Assembly (NCBI GenBank): GCA_903918195.1
Contig: CAIXDS010000306.1
Span: 1-32,295, forward strand
Source of the DNA: an uncultured Acetobacteraceae bacterium
GTDB taxonomy: Bacteria; Pseudomonadota; Alphaproteobacteria; Acetobacterales; Acetobacteraceae
DNA length: 32,295 nucleotides
Direction of reading: 5' to 3'
The notes beneath the pieces are model-generated. The model made no database searches, was not told where the DNA came from, and was given only the letters and a program-made list of their open reading frames with translations. The stretch's first letter is position 1. The number at the start of each line of letters is the position of its first letter. This document shows positions 1-8,201 of this stretch, piece by piece. The position numbers and the translations under genes are program-made.

Positions 1-123
1 CCTTCCACGAAGGCTCCTCACCACTGGGATGCCGGACGCGATCCACACCTGCCAGGGATTGGGAGGTTGCTGGCAGCCTGGATTTTACCTTTTTTAATCA
101 ATGAGATCGCTTAACCTAGTGCC

Positions 124-150
124 TATGGGGCAAAGCCCCTGGCCTTCCTT
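124..150 (-). repeat. Short copy of double-hairpin intergenic repeat (copy A)
   Basis: Read on the minus strand this begins AAGGAAGGCCAGGGGC and forms a GGGGC/GCCCC stem with a three-base loop. It matches the left end of the longer copies near 11208, 22857 and 31621. It sits directly on the stop codon of the PEPC-like gene, so it may act as that gene's terminator, but no T-run follows the stem. Confidence 0.6.
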
Positions 151-2972
151 CACCCAAACGCCCCCACCTCATGCGTCACCGCCGTCGCAATCTCCCGCAC
201 CAGATCGAACTGCCGCCGCATCGGCGCGAACACCTGCGCGTGCTCAACCGCATAGGCCTGTGACCCCCGCGGCCCCGCCGGCTCGCCGAAGTCGCACTCC
301 GCCGAGGCGTCCGGCGCCTCCGGAAAAATCTCCGCCAGCAGCGTCAGCGCCGCCGGAATCTCCAGCCGCAGGATCGCCGCCTCCAAATCGCGCCGGGTGA
401 AGCCGTGCCGCGGCGAGAATTCCGGAATGCGGGTGGCGAGCAGCCAGATGCGATGGATCAGCGCCAGCCGCAGCGCGTGCAGCAGCATCTCCCGCCCGTC
501 CATCGCCGGCGCGTCCGGCCAGGCAGCGCGCAGCGCCTGGTGGTCGGCCTGCACGCGGCGGAACATCGACTGCGCCACCGCCCATAGATCGAGCCGCTCC
601 AGCGCATGCGCCACCGCCACCAGCGCCTGCTGCCGGCCGGGCCGGCCGGTATGGGCGGCGCGGTCGAGCCAGGTGCCCGGATCGAGCGTGCCCACCACCG
701 CGCGCAATACATCCAGGTCCGAATGCGCCAGCGCATGCGCGGCGAGGTCGAGCGCGCGGCGGAACCGCCGGCTGGTGCGGCGCATCTCGGGGAAGGTCTC
801 GGGATGGCGCCCGGCCGCCACCCCCAGCCCCTGCAGCGTGTTCGCCATCCAGCCCAGTTGCTGCAGGATGGCGTTGTTGGGAATGGCGCGCAGGTCGCGC
901 GGGTGGCGGATCATCGTCGCCGTGCCCATGCCGTCCGATTGCCGCGCCGGCGGGCGCGACCCGGTCGGGTCGAGCAGCGCCGGCCCGAACGCACCCAGCA
1001 GCGCGCCATAGCCGGCATCGCCAACCAGCCCCTCCATGCCGACGCGGACGGCGGCGAAGAAATCCGACGCGAAGTCGGGATCGGAATAGATCGGGTCCTC
1101 GATCGGGCCGGCGGCGGCGTGGAAGGCGTGCTCGGCGATGCGCGCCACGCTGGCCAGCGCCAGCTCCGCGGTGCCGAACAGCAGGTAGCCGTCGCCGCCC
1201 TGGAAGGCGCTCTCCTCGCGCACCGGCAGTGAGGCCCGGTTGAGCGCCCGCCGGCTGGCGGTGGGCGACAGGTAGCGCAGCCGGTCGGCCATCGACCGCG
1301 GATGCGCGCCGCGCCCGACGCTCTCGCCATGGGTGTCGAACAGGACCACTTCGACGCCGGACACGCCGTGGCGTGCCAGCGTCGCCGCGATCTTCATCCG
1401 CAGCCGCTCGATCAGGTAGGTGGCCGCGGTCTGGCCGACATAGCGGCCGGAATCGGAATAACCGAACTGCAGCGCCAGCCGCCCGGTGCGCTGCAGATAC
1501 TCGCGCCAGTGCGGGCTGCGCAGCGCCTCGTCCAGCACCTCGGCGCCGCGGCCGAGCGCCTCGGCGGTCTCGAACAGCGGGCTGATCTCGACCTTGTCGG
1601 CAACCCCGAACAGCCGCGCCAGCCACAGTGCGGCCAGCAGCGTGTAGCCGGTCTCGGTCTCGGCGATCAGGAAGCGCACCGGCACCGAGCCATCGACGTG
1701 CTTGACGATCTGCGCCACCGTCATCATCAGCCGCGCCGCCGAAGCCTGTTCGGCGGCCAAGGCCCCGAAATCCACCGGCACCGGCTGCACCGTATCGAGC
1801 GCGGCGTTGATGGCGCTGAGCAGCGCGCGGCGGCGCGCCGGGTCCTCCGGCGGGTCGGCGATGCCCAGGCGCTGGCGCACCACGTTGTGCACCTGCGCCG
1901 CGTTCAGCCGCACATGGGTGTGCGCCAGCGACAGCCCGTGCGCCACCAGCCCGGCGCGGATGGTGCACAGGCGCAGCTGCTCCTCGCCGGTGGCGGCGGC
2001 GATCGCCGGGGCGAACAGCGCCAGCAGCGGTTCGGGCGTGTGCAGCGCCGGCTCGGCGCGGCCGACCAGTTCGCGGGCGAAGGCCGCCACTTCGGGCGGA
2101 TGCGGCTGCGGCGGGCAGGCCGCTTCCTGCGCGACCACTTCGGTCAGCGCCGTGGCGATGCGCGCGCCCACCGGCGCGCCCAGCGGCAGGTCGGCGAGTT
2201 GCCCGGCCAGCCGTTCCAGTTGCAGCCGCTTCATGCGCAGGCGCAGCCGCACGATATCGAGCCAGCCGATATCGGTCCGCCCATCGGTGTCGTAGCCAAC
2301 CCAGCTCGCCATGACCAGCGGCCGCGGCGCCAGATCGGTCCAGCGGTCCGGCCACGATCCCCGCGCCGCCGCCAGCAGGGCCGCATTGAACTGATCGAGC
2401 GCATCCCGCCCGCGCGCGATCGCGGCGCTGGCCTGGGTGAACTCTTCCTCCAGGGTGATCCGCTGCGGCCGGTGTGACGGAAACGATTCGGCCGCCGCGC
2501 CGCACGCCATCGCCGCCAGGGCCGCGGCCACCTCGGCCGGCAGGGCGAAGGTGGGGTGGGCGGTGAACACGCCGGCGTAGCGGGTGCGCTCCACCGCGTC
2601 ACGGAACTCCGCCCAGCGCACCGGGCTGTCGGCCGGGTCGGGCCGCAGCACCACGCCGGCCACCCGCACCAGCGCCGCCTCGTTCTCGGTCCGGTCGGTG
2701 CCGCCCACATAGGCCGCCAGCCGGCGGGCGCGGTCGGCAAAGGCGGCGTCGCGCAGGTAGCGCACCAGCTCCCACAGCACCGCGTCATCCAGCTGCCCGC
2801 TATCGATGCGGCGGGCGATCGACAACGCGACCGACAGCACCGGGTTGCCGAACGGGTCCTCGTCGGAGGCGCGCTGCGCCCGCGCGATCAGCCCCAGCAG
2901 GTCGGCTGCCACTGCCTCGATGCGGGGCGCCGACTCACCTGCCGCCGCCTCAACGATCGCCATGTCGGTCAT
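150..2972 (-). CDS. ppc: Phosphoenolpyruvate carboxylase-like protein, divergent
   Basis: A 940-residue protein with the overall length and order of motifs of bacterial PEP carboxylase, the anaplerotic enzyme that makes oxaloacetate from PEP and bicarbonate. TAHPT with the catalytic His lies at 137-141 (His139), GYSDS at 504-508, and a loop ending SVGRG at 551-555. Several normally invariant residues differ: TAHPTE reads TAHPTF, the Lys of the GYSDSxKD motif is Arg510, and the HGRGG loop reads DTHGE at 546-550. The usual C-terminal NTG is absent (the protein ends GAFG). I chose the ATG at 2972 because GGAGG lies just upstream; an in-frame start at 3104 would add 44 residues without family character. 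The fold call is confident; catalytic activity is doubtful. The gene is monocistronic and ends on a repeat element. Confidence 0.82.
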   Translation of the reverse strand: MTDMAIVEAAAGESAPRIEAVAADLLGLIARAQRASDEDPFGNPVLSVALSIARRIDSGQLDDAVLWELVRYLRDAAFADRARRLAAYVGGTDRTENEAALVRVAGVVLRPDPADSPVRWAEFRDAVERTRYAGVFTAHPTFALPAEVAAALAAMACGAAAESFPSHRPQRITLEEEFTQASAAIARGRDALDQFNAALLAAARGSWPDRWTDLAPRPLVMASWVGYDTDGRTDIGWLDIVRLRLRMKRLQLERLAGQLADLPLGAPVGARIATALTEVVAQEAACPPQPHPPEVAAFARELVGRAEPALHTPEPLLALFAPAIAAATGEEQLRLCTIRAGLVAHGLSLAHTHVRLNAAQVHNVVRQRLGIADPPEDPARRRALLSAINAALDTVQPVPVDFGALAAEQASAARLMMTVAQIVKHVDGSVPVRFLIAETETGYTLLAALWLARLFGVADKVEISPLFETAEALGRGAEVLDEALRSPHWREYLQRTGRLALQFGYSDSGRYVGQTAATYLIERLRMKIAATLARHGVSGVEVVLFDTHGESVGRGAHPRSMADRLRYLSPTASRRALNRASLPVREESAFQGGDGYLLFGTAELALASVARIAEHAFHAAAGPIEDPIYSDPDFASDFFAAVRVGMEGLVGDAGYGALLGAFGPALLDPTGSRPPARQSDGMGTATMIRHPRDLRAIPNNAILQQLGWMANTLQGLGVAAGRHPETFPEMRRTSRRFRRALDLAAHALAHSDLDVLRAVVGTLDPGTWLDRAAHTGRPGRQQALVAVAHALERLDLWAVAQSMFRRVQADHQALRAAWPDAPAMDGREMLLHALRLALIHRIWLLATRIPEFSPRHGFTRRDLEAAILRLEIPAALTLLAEIFPEAPDASAECDFGEPAGPRGSQAYAVEHAQVFAPMRRQFDLVREIATAVTHEVGAFG

Positions 2973-3358
2973 GCGCGCTCCGCCTCCGATCGCTTCGTCA
3001 TCATGCAGTGGCTTCCAAGCAATGCGCAGGCCAGCCCCCGCCAGCCGCGACGGACCGCATGCCGCGACCATCGCCGGGCGCTTCCCCGCCCGGCACTCTG
3101 ACATGGAACAGCACGGTCCGCGGCAGGAAAACCGGACGCTCGCCCCCGCACGGTCGAGCCGCGGCGCGGGGCGGGCGGCAGTCCGTGTTCACATTTGCCG
3201 GCGGAGACCGCAAGTTCTTGACATATGGTTAGGAAATTTCCTGCAACTGTATGACAGTTGCGGCACGAGCCTGGTTGCCGATCCGCCCTCCGCAACGGCC
3301 CGGAACCTGCTCAACACAGTCTGACCTCCGCGTTCGTAAAAAATCTACGGTGGGAAAC
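2973..3358. other. 386-bp divergent intergenic region
   Basis: The spacer lies between the PEPC-like gene (-) and the small ORF at 3359 (+). It contains two adjacent perfect palindromes at 3231-3242 and 3243-3261, listed separately. A TTGACA at 3218-3223 has no convincing -10 element at normal spacing. I see no other gene in it. Confidence 0.6.
3231..3261. promoter_or_regulatory. Two adjacent perfect palindromes, candidate operator
   Basis: AGGAAATTTCCT at 3231-3242 is its own reverse complement. It is followed at once by GCAACTGT-ATG-ACAGTTGC at 3243-3261, an inverted repeat with perfect 8-bp arms. They lie between two divergent genes, where a dimeric regulator would be expected to bind. 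I cannot assign the motifs to a known regulator, and which gene they control is unknown. Confidence 0.45.
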
Positions 3359-3601
3359 ATGGCCTCAGACCTCGACATTCCCCAGCCCCCCCTGCCCGCA
3401 GTCTGTCTGCGATCGCTGTCCCGGCGATTGAACGATGCCCTGACCGGCGGCGGTGCCTTCGACCATGCGGGATATGATGCAAGGCGCATCGTCCGCGACG
3501 CCGCCAGGGACATCCTGCAGATCGCCGCGGCGGTCGAGCATCACACCCCGCCGGAACAATACGACCATGGCAGGGTCTTGATGTTCGCGCGCGAGCAGTG
3601 A
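3359..3601 (+). CDS. Hypothetical small protein (80 aa)
   Basis: An 80-residue open frame starting MASDLDIP with a GGTGGGA sequence shortly upstream of the ATG. An in-frame ATG at 3251 would add 36 residues, but it sits inside the palindrome and the added sequence looks like translated intergenic DNA, so I prefer 3359. The protein is soluble, with no signal peptide or membrane segment, and its C-terminal half looks helical (around ARRIVRDAARDILQIAAAVE). I do not recognise a family. The gene stands alone, faces the decarboxylase gene tail to tail, and is followed by a strong hairpin at 3627-3660. It is supported by its start signal and terminator position, not by homology. Confidence 0.5.
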   Translation: MASDLDIPQPPLPAVCLRSLSRRLNDALTGGGAFDHAGYDARRIVRDAARDILQIAAAVEHHTPPEQYDHGRVLMFAREQ

Positions 3602-3626
3602 CGTAGCGCACGCCGCGGTCCGGATG

Positions 3627-3660
3627 CGGCGGAGAGAACGGCCAGACTCTCTCTCCGCCG
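3627..3660. terminator. Hairpin between convergent genes
   Basis: CGGCGGAGAGA at 3627-3637 pairs perfectly with TCTCTCCGCCG at 3650-3660 across a 12-base loop. It lies between the end of the small ORF (3601, +) and the end of the decarboxylase (3734, -), so it could stop transcription from both sides. There is no T-run on either strand, so intrinsic termination is plausible but not certain. Confidence 0.5.
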
Positions 3661-3733
3661 GCCGGTGGAGGTCTCCTGCAAGCCACCACCCCACCCAAGC
3701 AGAAACGCCTGCGCGGGCGTGTCCTTCAGCCCG

Positions 3734-4864
3734 TCAAATGTAGTGCTCGGCGAGCGGCAGGAACCCGTTGAAGCGCTGGCTGGCATAGGTGGTCACGTAA
3801 GCGCCGGTGGCCAGCACCTCCACCCGGTCGCCGCCGGTCAGCGCCAGCGGCAGCCGATAGTTGCTGCGTTCGTACATGATATCGGCGCCGTCGCAGGTCG
3901 GCCCCGCGATCGCCACCGGCCCCGCCGCCCCGCCGTCATGCGGCGTGGTGATGTGGTAGCGAATGGCTTCGCCCTCGGTCTCGGCCAGCCCGCCGAACCG
4001 GCCGATGTCGAGGTAAACCCAGCGCACCGGGTCGTCCGCCTCGCGGCGGCTGACCAGCACCACCTCGGCGCTGACCACACCGGCATCGGCCACGATGAAA
4101 CGGCCCGGCTCGATCAGCATGTCGGGCAGCGCATTGCCGAAATGCCCGGTCATGGCGCGCATGATGGCACGGCCGAAATCATCGATGCCCGGCACCTCGT
4201 CGCGGTAGCGCACGGGAAACCCGCCGCCGAGATTCACCATGCGCAGATTCACCCCGGCATCGCGCAGGTCGGTGAACAGCATCGCCACCCGGCCGATCGC
4301 CGCCTCGTAGCTGGCCGTCGCGGTCTGCTGGCTGCCGACATGGAACGACAGCCCGTACGGGTCGAGCCCCAGCTCCCCGGCCCGAATCATCAATCCGCGC
4401 GCGGCGTCGATGGTGGTGCCGAACTTGCGCGACAGCGGCCAGTCGGCGCCGGCATTCTCCACCCGGATGCGGCAGTACACCCGGCTGCCCGGCGCGTGGC
4501 GGGCGAGTTTTTCCAGCTCCTCGGCGCAGTCGAAGGCGAACATGCTCACCCCGGCGGCATGCGCGCGGCTGATGGCGGCGACCTTCTTGATGGTGTTGCC
4601 GTAGCTGATCGCCGATGCCGCCGCGCCGGCCTGCAGGCAGGCCACGATTTCCTCATAGCTGGCGGCGTCGAACCGGCTGCCGAGGCGCACCAGGCGCTCC
4701 AGCACCGGTTGCGCCGGATTTGCCTTCACGGCATAGTAGATCTGCGCCAGCGGCAAGGCCGCGCGCAGCAGCGTGAAGTTGCGCTCCACGCGATCAAGGT
4801 CGAGCACCAGACACGGCGTGGCCGGCTGCTGCTCAGCAAGGAATCGGGCGATTTTCGGAGTCAT
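3734..4864 (-). CDS. odc: PLP-dependent ornithine/lysine decarboxylase (group IV, alanine-racemase fold)
   Basis: A 376-residue decarboxylase that would make putrescine (or cadaverine) from ornithine (or lysine) in the cytoplasm. Family marks are all present: YAVKAN with the PLP-binding Lys47, HVGSQ with His175, GGG at 213-215, EPGR at 252-255, and GPTCDGAD with the catalytic Cys324 and Asp325 supplied across the dimer interface. The GAY near 354-356 fits the phosphate-binding tyrosine. The length suits the short bacterial ODC type rather than diaminopimelate or biosynthetic arginine decarboxylase. The ATG at 4864 has GGGGAGG upstream. The gene is transcribed alone, divergently from the BrkB-type gene across a 353-bp spacer. 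Ornithine versus lysine preference cannot be settled from the sequence. Confidence 0.9.
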   Translation of the reverse strand: MTPKIARFLAEQQPATPCLVLDLDRVERNFTLLRAALPLAQIYYAVKANPAQPVLERLVRLGSRFDAASYEEIVACLQAGAAASAISYGNTIKKVAAISRAHAAGVSMFAFDCAEELEKLARHAPGSRVYCRIRVENAGADWPLSRKFGTTIDAARGLMIRAGELGLDPYGLSFHVGSQQTATASYEAAIGRVAMLFTDLRDAGVNLRMVNLGGGFPVRYRDEVPGIDDFGRAIMRAMTGHFGNALPDMLIEPGRFIVADAGVVSAEVVLVSRREADDPVRWVYLDIGRFGGLAETEGEAIRYHITTPHDGGAAGPVAIAGPTCDGADIMYERSNYRLPLALTGGDRVEVLATGAYVTTYASQRFNGFLPLAEHYI

Positions 4865-5217
4865 CGCACCCGGCCTCCCCTCTGATGAAGCGCCCCCCTG
4901 TCACGGCGAGGAGCGTAGATTGCGAAACGGTCGAACGAACCAGCGAAAACACGATAGGTACCGCTTCGGTTGCCCGGACGCGGAACCCGTTGCCAGAACG
5001 CTTGACGTCGTTGCGTAACCCGAGGGCCAGAGGCACGTGCGTTGCTGCGTGGCGCCGCACATAGGACCCGCTCCCCCCCCATGCAAGTGATATTTCCGCG
5101 TTGTCTTTGCACGGATGCTGCGCCTGCGAACGCCGCCGGCGGCGGCCCTCCCGCCGGGCTTCCCGATGCGATGGCAGAATGGTAACTGTGCGTCTCGCCA
5201 CCCCCGATGGGGACAGG
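4865..5217. promoter_or_regulatory. 353-bp divergent spacer upstream of odc and the BrkB-type gene
   Basis: This gene-free spacer is long for the window and serves as the leader of odc on the minus strand. It contains a perfect palindrome CGCCGCCGGCGGCG at 5131-5144 and several short G+C-rich inverted repeats. Alphaproteobacterial ODC genes are known to carry the speF leader RNA, so the odc-proximal half may encode a structured leader. I cannot verify that motif by eye, and no clear promoter hexamers stand out. Confidence 0.3.
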
Positions 5218-6081
5218 ATGAACAACCCGACGGCGATTTCCGCGCGCGGCGTGAAGCCGGTTCTGCTGCGCACCTGGAACGGAATCAGTTCCGACCGCAT
5301 CTCGCTGATCGCCGCCGGCTGCGCCTTCTGGGCCACGCTGGCGCTGTTCCCGGCGATTTCGATGCTGATCTCGATCTACGGCCTGCTGTTCGACCCCACC
5401 ACCGTCGAGCCGCAACTGGAAGTGCTGCGCGACCTGCTGCCGCCCGCCGCGTTTTCACTGATTGCCCAGCGGGTGCACACGCTGGTGTCACATGCCCGGG
5501 GTGAACTCGGCGTGTCGCTGCTGATCGGCACGATGATCACGCTTTGGAGTGCGTCCACCGGCACCAAGTCGATGTTGTCCGCCCTCAATCTCGTCTATGG
5601 AGAGCGGGAAGCACGCGGTTTTTTCCGCTTCCAGGCGATCGGGCTGTTGATGACGCTGAGCACGACCTTTGCCGCCATCCTGGCGGTGGCCCTGCTGGTG
5701 TTCCTGCCCGTCGTCATCGATTTCCTGGGGTTGGACGCGCATGCGCGCAGCCTGCTGCGGCTGGCCTCGTTCGGCACGCTGGTGGTGTTCGTCGGGCTGG
5801 GGCTGTCGCTGCTCTATCGATTCGGCCCGTCGCGCCAACGGGAGCGCTGGCGCTGGATCAGCGCCGGCTCGCTGGTCGCCACCGTGCTCTGGCTGGCCGC
5901 CTCGGCGCTGCTGTCATTCTATGTGGCGCACGTGGCCAGCTACGACGCCCTCTACGGGCCGCTCGGCGCGGTGGCCGGCATGATGATGTGGTTCTGGGTG
6001 TCGGCCTACGCAGTGCTGCTTGGCGCCGAGCTGAACGCGGCTCTCGGGCCGCCGGGGACGGCACCGCCCCCCGGCAGCTAA
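5218..6081 (+). CDS. YihY/BrkB (virulence factor BrkB) family membrane protein
   Basis: A 287-residue integral membrane protein of the YihY/UPF0761 (BrkB) family, with about six hydrophobic helices near residues 30-55, 95-115, 132-160, 175-195, 205-232 and 240-270. Family-like features are [14 protein letters not shown] in the first helix, [17 protein letters not shown] after the second, and [15 protein letters not shown] near the end. Members sit in the inner membrane; their molecular role is not firmly established. The ATG at 5218 is preceded by GGGGACAGG and gives the normal family length; upstream in-frame starts add Arg-rich sequence unlike the family. The stop overlaps the thiG stop by three bases, tail to tail. 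Confidence 0.88.
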   Translation: MNNPTAISARGVKPVLLRTWNGISSDRISLIAAGCAFWATLALFPAISMLISIYGLLFDPTTVEPQLEVLRDLLPPAAFSLIAQRVHTLVSHARGELGVSLLIGTMITLWSASTGTKSMLSALNLVYGEREARGFFRFQAIGLLMTLSTTFAAILAVALLVFLPVVIDFLGLDAHARSLLRLASFGTLVVFVGLGLSLLYRFGPSRQRERWRWISAGSLVATVLWLAASALLSFYVAHVASYDALYGPLGAVAGMMMWFWVSAYAVLLGAELNAALGPPGTAPPPGS

Positions 6082-6872
6082 CAGATCAGCCCGGTCAGCG
6101 GGCTGGACGGATCGGCGCCCATGCGGCGCGGCATGCGCCCGGCCAGATGCGCCAGCCGCCCGGCCGCCACCGCGTGCTTCATCGCCCGCGCCATCCGCAC
6201 CGGGTCCTGCGCATGCGCAATCGCCGAATTCAGCAGCACCGCGGTGCAACCGATCTCCATCGCGATGGCGGCATCCGAGGCGGTGCCCACGCCGGCATCC
6301 ACCAGCAGCGGCACCTTCGCCTGCCCGATCATGATCGACAGCATGGCCGGGTTCTGCACCCCGAGCCCGGAGCCGATCGGCGCGCCGAGCGGCATGATCG
6401 CCGCACAGCCCATGTCTTCCAGCCGCCGCGCCGCCACCGGGTCGTCGGCACAGTAAACCATCACCTCGAACCCGTCCTTCAGCAGCGCCTCGGCCGCCTC
6501 AAAGGTGGCCGGCATGTCGGGATACAGGATCGGCGGCGGCCCGAGCACCTCCAGCTTCACCAGGTTCCAGCCGCCGGCATCGCGCGCCAGCCGCAGCGTG
6601 CGCACCGCATCGCGCGCGGTGTGGCAGCCGGCGGTGTTCGGCAGATAGGTGTATTTCTTCGGATCGACATGGTCCTGCAGCATCGGCGCGCTCGGATCGG
6701 ACAGGTTCACCCGCCGCACCGCGACCGTCACCATCTCGGCCCCGGACGCCTCGATCGCCGCCGCCGTCTCCTGCAGGTCCTTGTACTTGCCGGTGCCGAC
6801 CACCAGCCGCGAGCAAAAGCGCCGTCCGGCGACGGTCCAGGAATCGTCGTCCGCCTGGATGATGCCGTCCAT
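6078..6872 (-). CDS. thiG: Thiazole synthase ThiG
   Basis: A 264-residue TIM-barrel enzyme that condenses 1-deoxy-D-xylulose 5-phosphate, dehydroglycine and ThiS-thiocarboxylate sulfur into the thiazole phosphate of thiamine. The Schiff-base lysine is Lys106 in NLVKLEVLG. The phosphate-binding [12 protein letters not shown] and the [11 protein letters not shown] motif are intact, and length and termini match the family. It follows thiS with a three-base gap, so the two are surely cotranscribed. No thiO, thiE, thiC or thiF-type gene is adjacent. The MoeB/ThiF-like gene at 13690 is a possible ThiS adenylyltransferase but lies about 7 kb away. Confidence 0.96.
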   Translation of the reverse strand: MDGIIQADDDSWTVAGRRFCSRLVVGTGKYKDLQETAAAIEASGAEMVTVAVRRVNLSDPSAPMLQDHVDPKKYTYLPNTAGCHTARDAVRTLRLARDAGGWNLVKLEVLGPPPILYPDMPATFEAAEALLKDGFEVMVYCADDPVAARRLEDMGCAAIMPLGAPIGSGLGVQNPAMLSIMIGQAKVPLLVDAGVGTASDAAIAMEIGCTAVLLNSAIAHAQDPVRMARAMKHAVAAGRLAHLAGRMPRRMGADPSSPLTGLIC

Positions 6873-6875
6873 GAT

Positions 6876-7088
6876 TCAGCCTCCGCCGATGAAGTGCACG
6901 ATTTCCAGCGAGTCGCCGGCGGCGAGCCAGGTCGTGGTGTAGGCGGAGCGGGGCACGATCTCCTCGCGACACTCCACCGCCACTTTGCGCGCATCGAGCC
7001 CGATCGCCGCCAGCAGCCCCGCCACCGTCACCGGCCCGTCGAGCACCCGAGGCTCGCCGTTCACCGTAATCGCCACCTGCGCATCCAT
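6876..7088 (-). CDS. thiS: Sulfur carrier protein ThiS
   Basis: A 70-residue ubiquitin-like sulfur carrier starting MDAQVAITVNGE and ending FIGGG; the terminal Gly-Gly is the site of adenylation and thiocarboxylate formation. The internal VTVAGLLAAIGLDARKVAVE segment is typical of ThiS. The ATG at 7088 gives the usual family length, although no strong ribosome-binding site precedes it; earlier in-frame ATGs would add an Arg-rich tail not expected in the family. It is the first gene of a two-gene thiS-thiG unit. The 87-bp upstream gap shows no thi-box, so there is no sign of a TPP riboswitch here. Confidence 0.93.
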   Translation of the reverse strand: MDAQVAITVNGEPRVLDGPVTVAGLLAAIGLDARKVAVECREEIVPRSAYTTTWLAAGDSLEIVHFIGGG

Positions 7089-7175
7089 GCCGCGATTATG
7101 GGCATTGCCGCGGCGCCGGACAAGCGACGCCTCCCGGGCCATATTTGGCCAGGGCGGCACGCTGTCGCCGGGCGG

Positions 7176-7505
7176 TCAGAACCAGCGGGAGGATTTGTAC
7201 GTGGTTTGGTACAGGAATTCCGAACCGATAATGCCAAGAACGACGCCGAACAGTTCGTTCAGGCCCAGAGCCGGCGAGATCACCAGGGCACCAGCGACGA
7301 TTCCCGCGCCCAGAAACAGCAGCCGCGGCGGCTCCATATGGAAAATTTCGTTCATGCCGGCAATCGGGCTGTCGGCGACCGGAATGACCGCGCTGCCGGT
7401 CAGGTAGGCTGGTGCCGCCATGTGCATGGGTGCGGCCCGGGCGCTACCGGCCAGGGCAAACACCAGCGACAGGCTGAAAATCAGGCTCAGGAACGCTTTG
7501 ATCAT
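7176..7505 (-). CDS. Small exported/membrane hypothetical protein (109 aa)
   Basis: A 109-residue protein with a clear N-terminal signal sequence (MIKAFLSLIFSLSLVFALAGSARA, cleavage likely near residue 25) and a second hydrophobic stretch around 62-95 rich in Gly, Ala, Leu and Ile. The mature protein is therefore probably anchored in or across the inner membrane, ending in a short YKSSRWF tail. The ATG at 7505 has AGGGGAAA at good spacing; a longer frame reaching 7703 lacks support. I do not recognise a characterised family. It lies upstream of thiS on the same strand with an 87-bp gap, so readthrough into the thi genes is possible. Confidence 0.7.
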   Translation of the reverse strand: MIKAFLSLIFSLSLVFALAGSARAAPMHMAAPAYLTGSAVIPVADSPIAGMNEIFHMEPPRLLFLGAGIVAGALVISPALGLNELFGVVLGIIGSEFLYQTTYKSSRWF

Positions 7506-7519
7506 GTGGTTTCCCCTGG

Positions 7520-7533
7520 GTATCAGTTGATAC
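7520..7533. promoter_or_regulatory. Perfect inverted repeat upstream of small membrane protein gene
   Basis: GTATCA-GT-TGATAC is a perfect palindrome 15 bases before the ATG at 7505. It could be an operator in the 5' leader of that gene, but its short length makes chance occurrence possible. Confidence 0.25.
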
Positions 7534-7773
7534 GGCAATTTTAACGCATTCTGCGCCACAGACATGGCTGGACACCAACGATTTCCGGGCCGGCAACACT
7601 TTGATAAAGTCACGTCTTCTCGCCGGTCTTGCGGTACCGGATCGGAATGGCCGCCTGCCACACCGTATGCCAGAAACCATGCTCCGGCACACGTTCTAGT
7701 CACTGGACGCTGCGGCAGGCCCGGCGCATCATCTTTTTGCGATCTCCATTATGTCCCGAACGGAATCACGTCC

Positions 7774-8001
7774 ATGAAACGTCTGGTTTCTGCCGTCACG
7801 GCTCTGCTCGTTTCGCTGGCATCGATCCCCACCGCAACCGCCGCCGTGTGCGCCAAGGGTGTTTACCGCGCCGGATGCGCGGGTCCGAACGGCGCGGCGG
7901 TCGTGCGCAAGCCGCCGGTCGCAACAACACGCACATGCGCCGCCGGTCCGCATGCCGCCGGATGCGTGGGTCCGCACGGCGCGGCCGTCGTGGACCGGTA
8001 G
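7774..8001 (+). CDS. Small secreted protein with duplicated C-x8-C-x-G-P-x-G-A-A-V-V motif
   Basis: A 75-residue protein with an N-terminal signal peptide (MKRLVSAVTALLVSLA, cleavage near ATAA) followed by two tandem copies of a roughly 22-residue unit. Unit one reads CAKGVYRAGCAGPNGAAVV and unit two CAAGPHAAGCVGPHGAAVV. Each unit holds two cysteines, so the exported form would have four, suited to disulfide bonding. The duplication is visible in the DNA as near-identical stretches about 87 bases apart (starting near 7873 and 7960). Similar small cysteine-repeat proteins occur in alphaproteobacteria, but I know of no function. The start is the only ATG that precedes a signal peptide. A small CCGGC/GCCGG hairpin follows the stop. 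Confidence 0.75.
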   Translation: MKRLVSAVTALLVSLASIPTATAAVCAKGVYRAGCAGPNGAAVVRKPPVATTRTCAAGPHAAGCVGPHGAAVVDR

Positions 8002-8201
8002 CCGGCGAACGCCGGACTCAGCTTCATCGATCATTGGCGCCTGACGGCTGCTCGGCAGCAGCTGCATCAACAAGGACCGAAGCATAGAAATCTGAGGAAC
8101 TTGTTGATTATCACACGAGACAGATAACGATGCCCTGATGAATGACTACCAACGAGTCTCGGCGGGCAACCAGAGCGTGGTGGTGCAGCTCCGGTTACGG
8201 G

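Noticed and set aside
1..123. A gene fragment at the left edge
   Set aside because: No frame with protein-like character or recognisable motif; the stretch appears to be intergenic.
244..2505. Long open frames overlapping the PEPC-like gene on both strands (for example 1302-2477 + and 244-2505 -)
   Set aside because: They are Arg/Ala/Gly-rich frames caused by high third-position G+C; none has family motifs or a ribosome-binding site, and the PEPC-like frame explains the region.
3218..3223. TTGACA as a promoter -35 element in the PEPC-like/small ORF spacer
   Set aside because: No acceptable -10 hexamer lies 16-18 bases downstream; the nearby palindromes are the stronger signal.
7089..7175. 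A TPP riboswitch ahead of thiS-thiG
   Set aside because: The 87-bp gap has no thi-box-like sequence on the minus strand and is short for a complete element.
5544..7544. A 666-codon plus-strand frame across the BrkB-type, thiG and thiS genes
   Set aside because: It runs antisense or out of frame through three well-supported genes and has no protein-like motifs.
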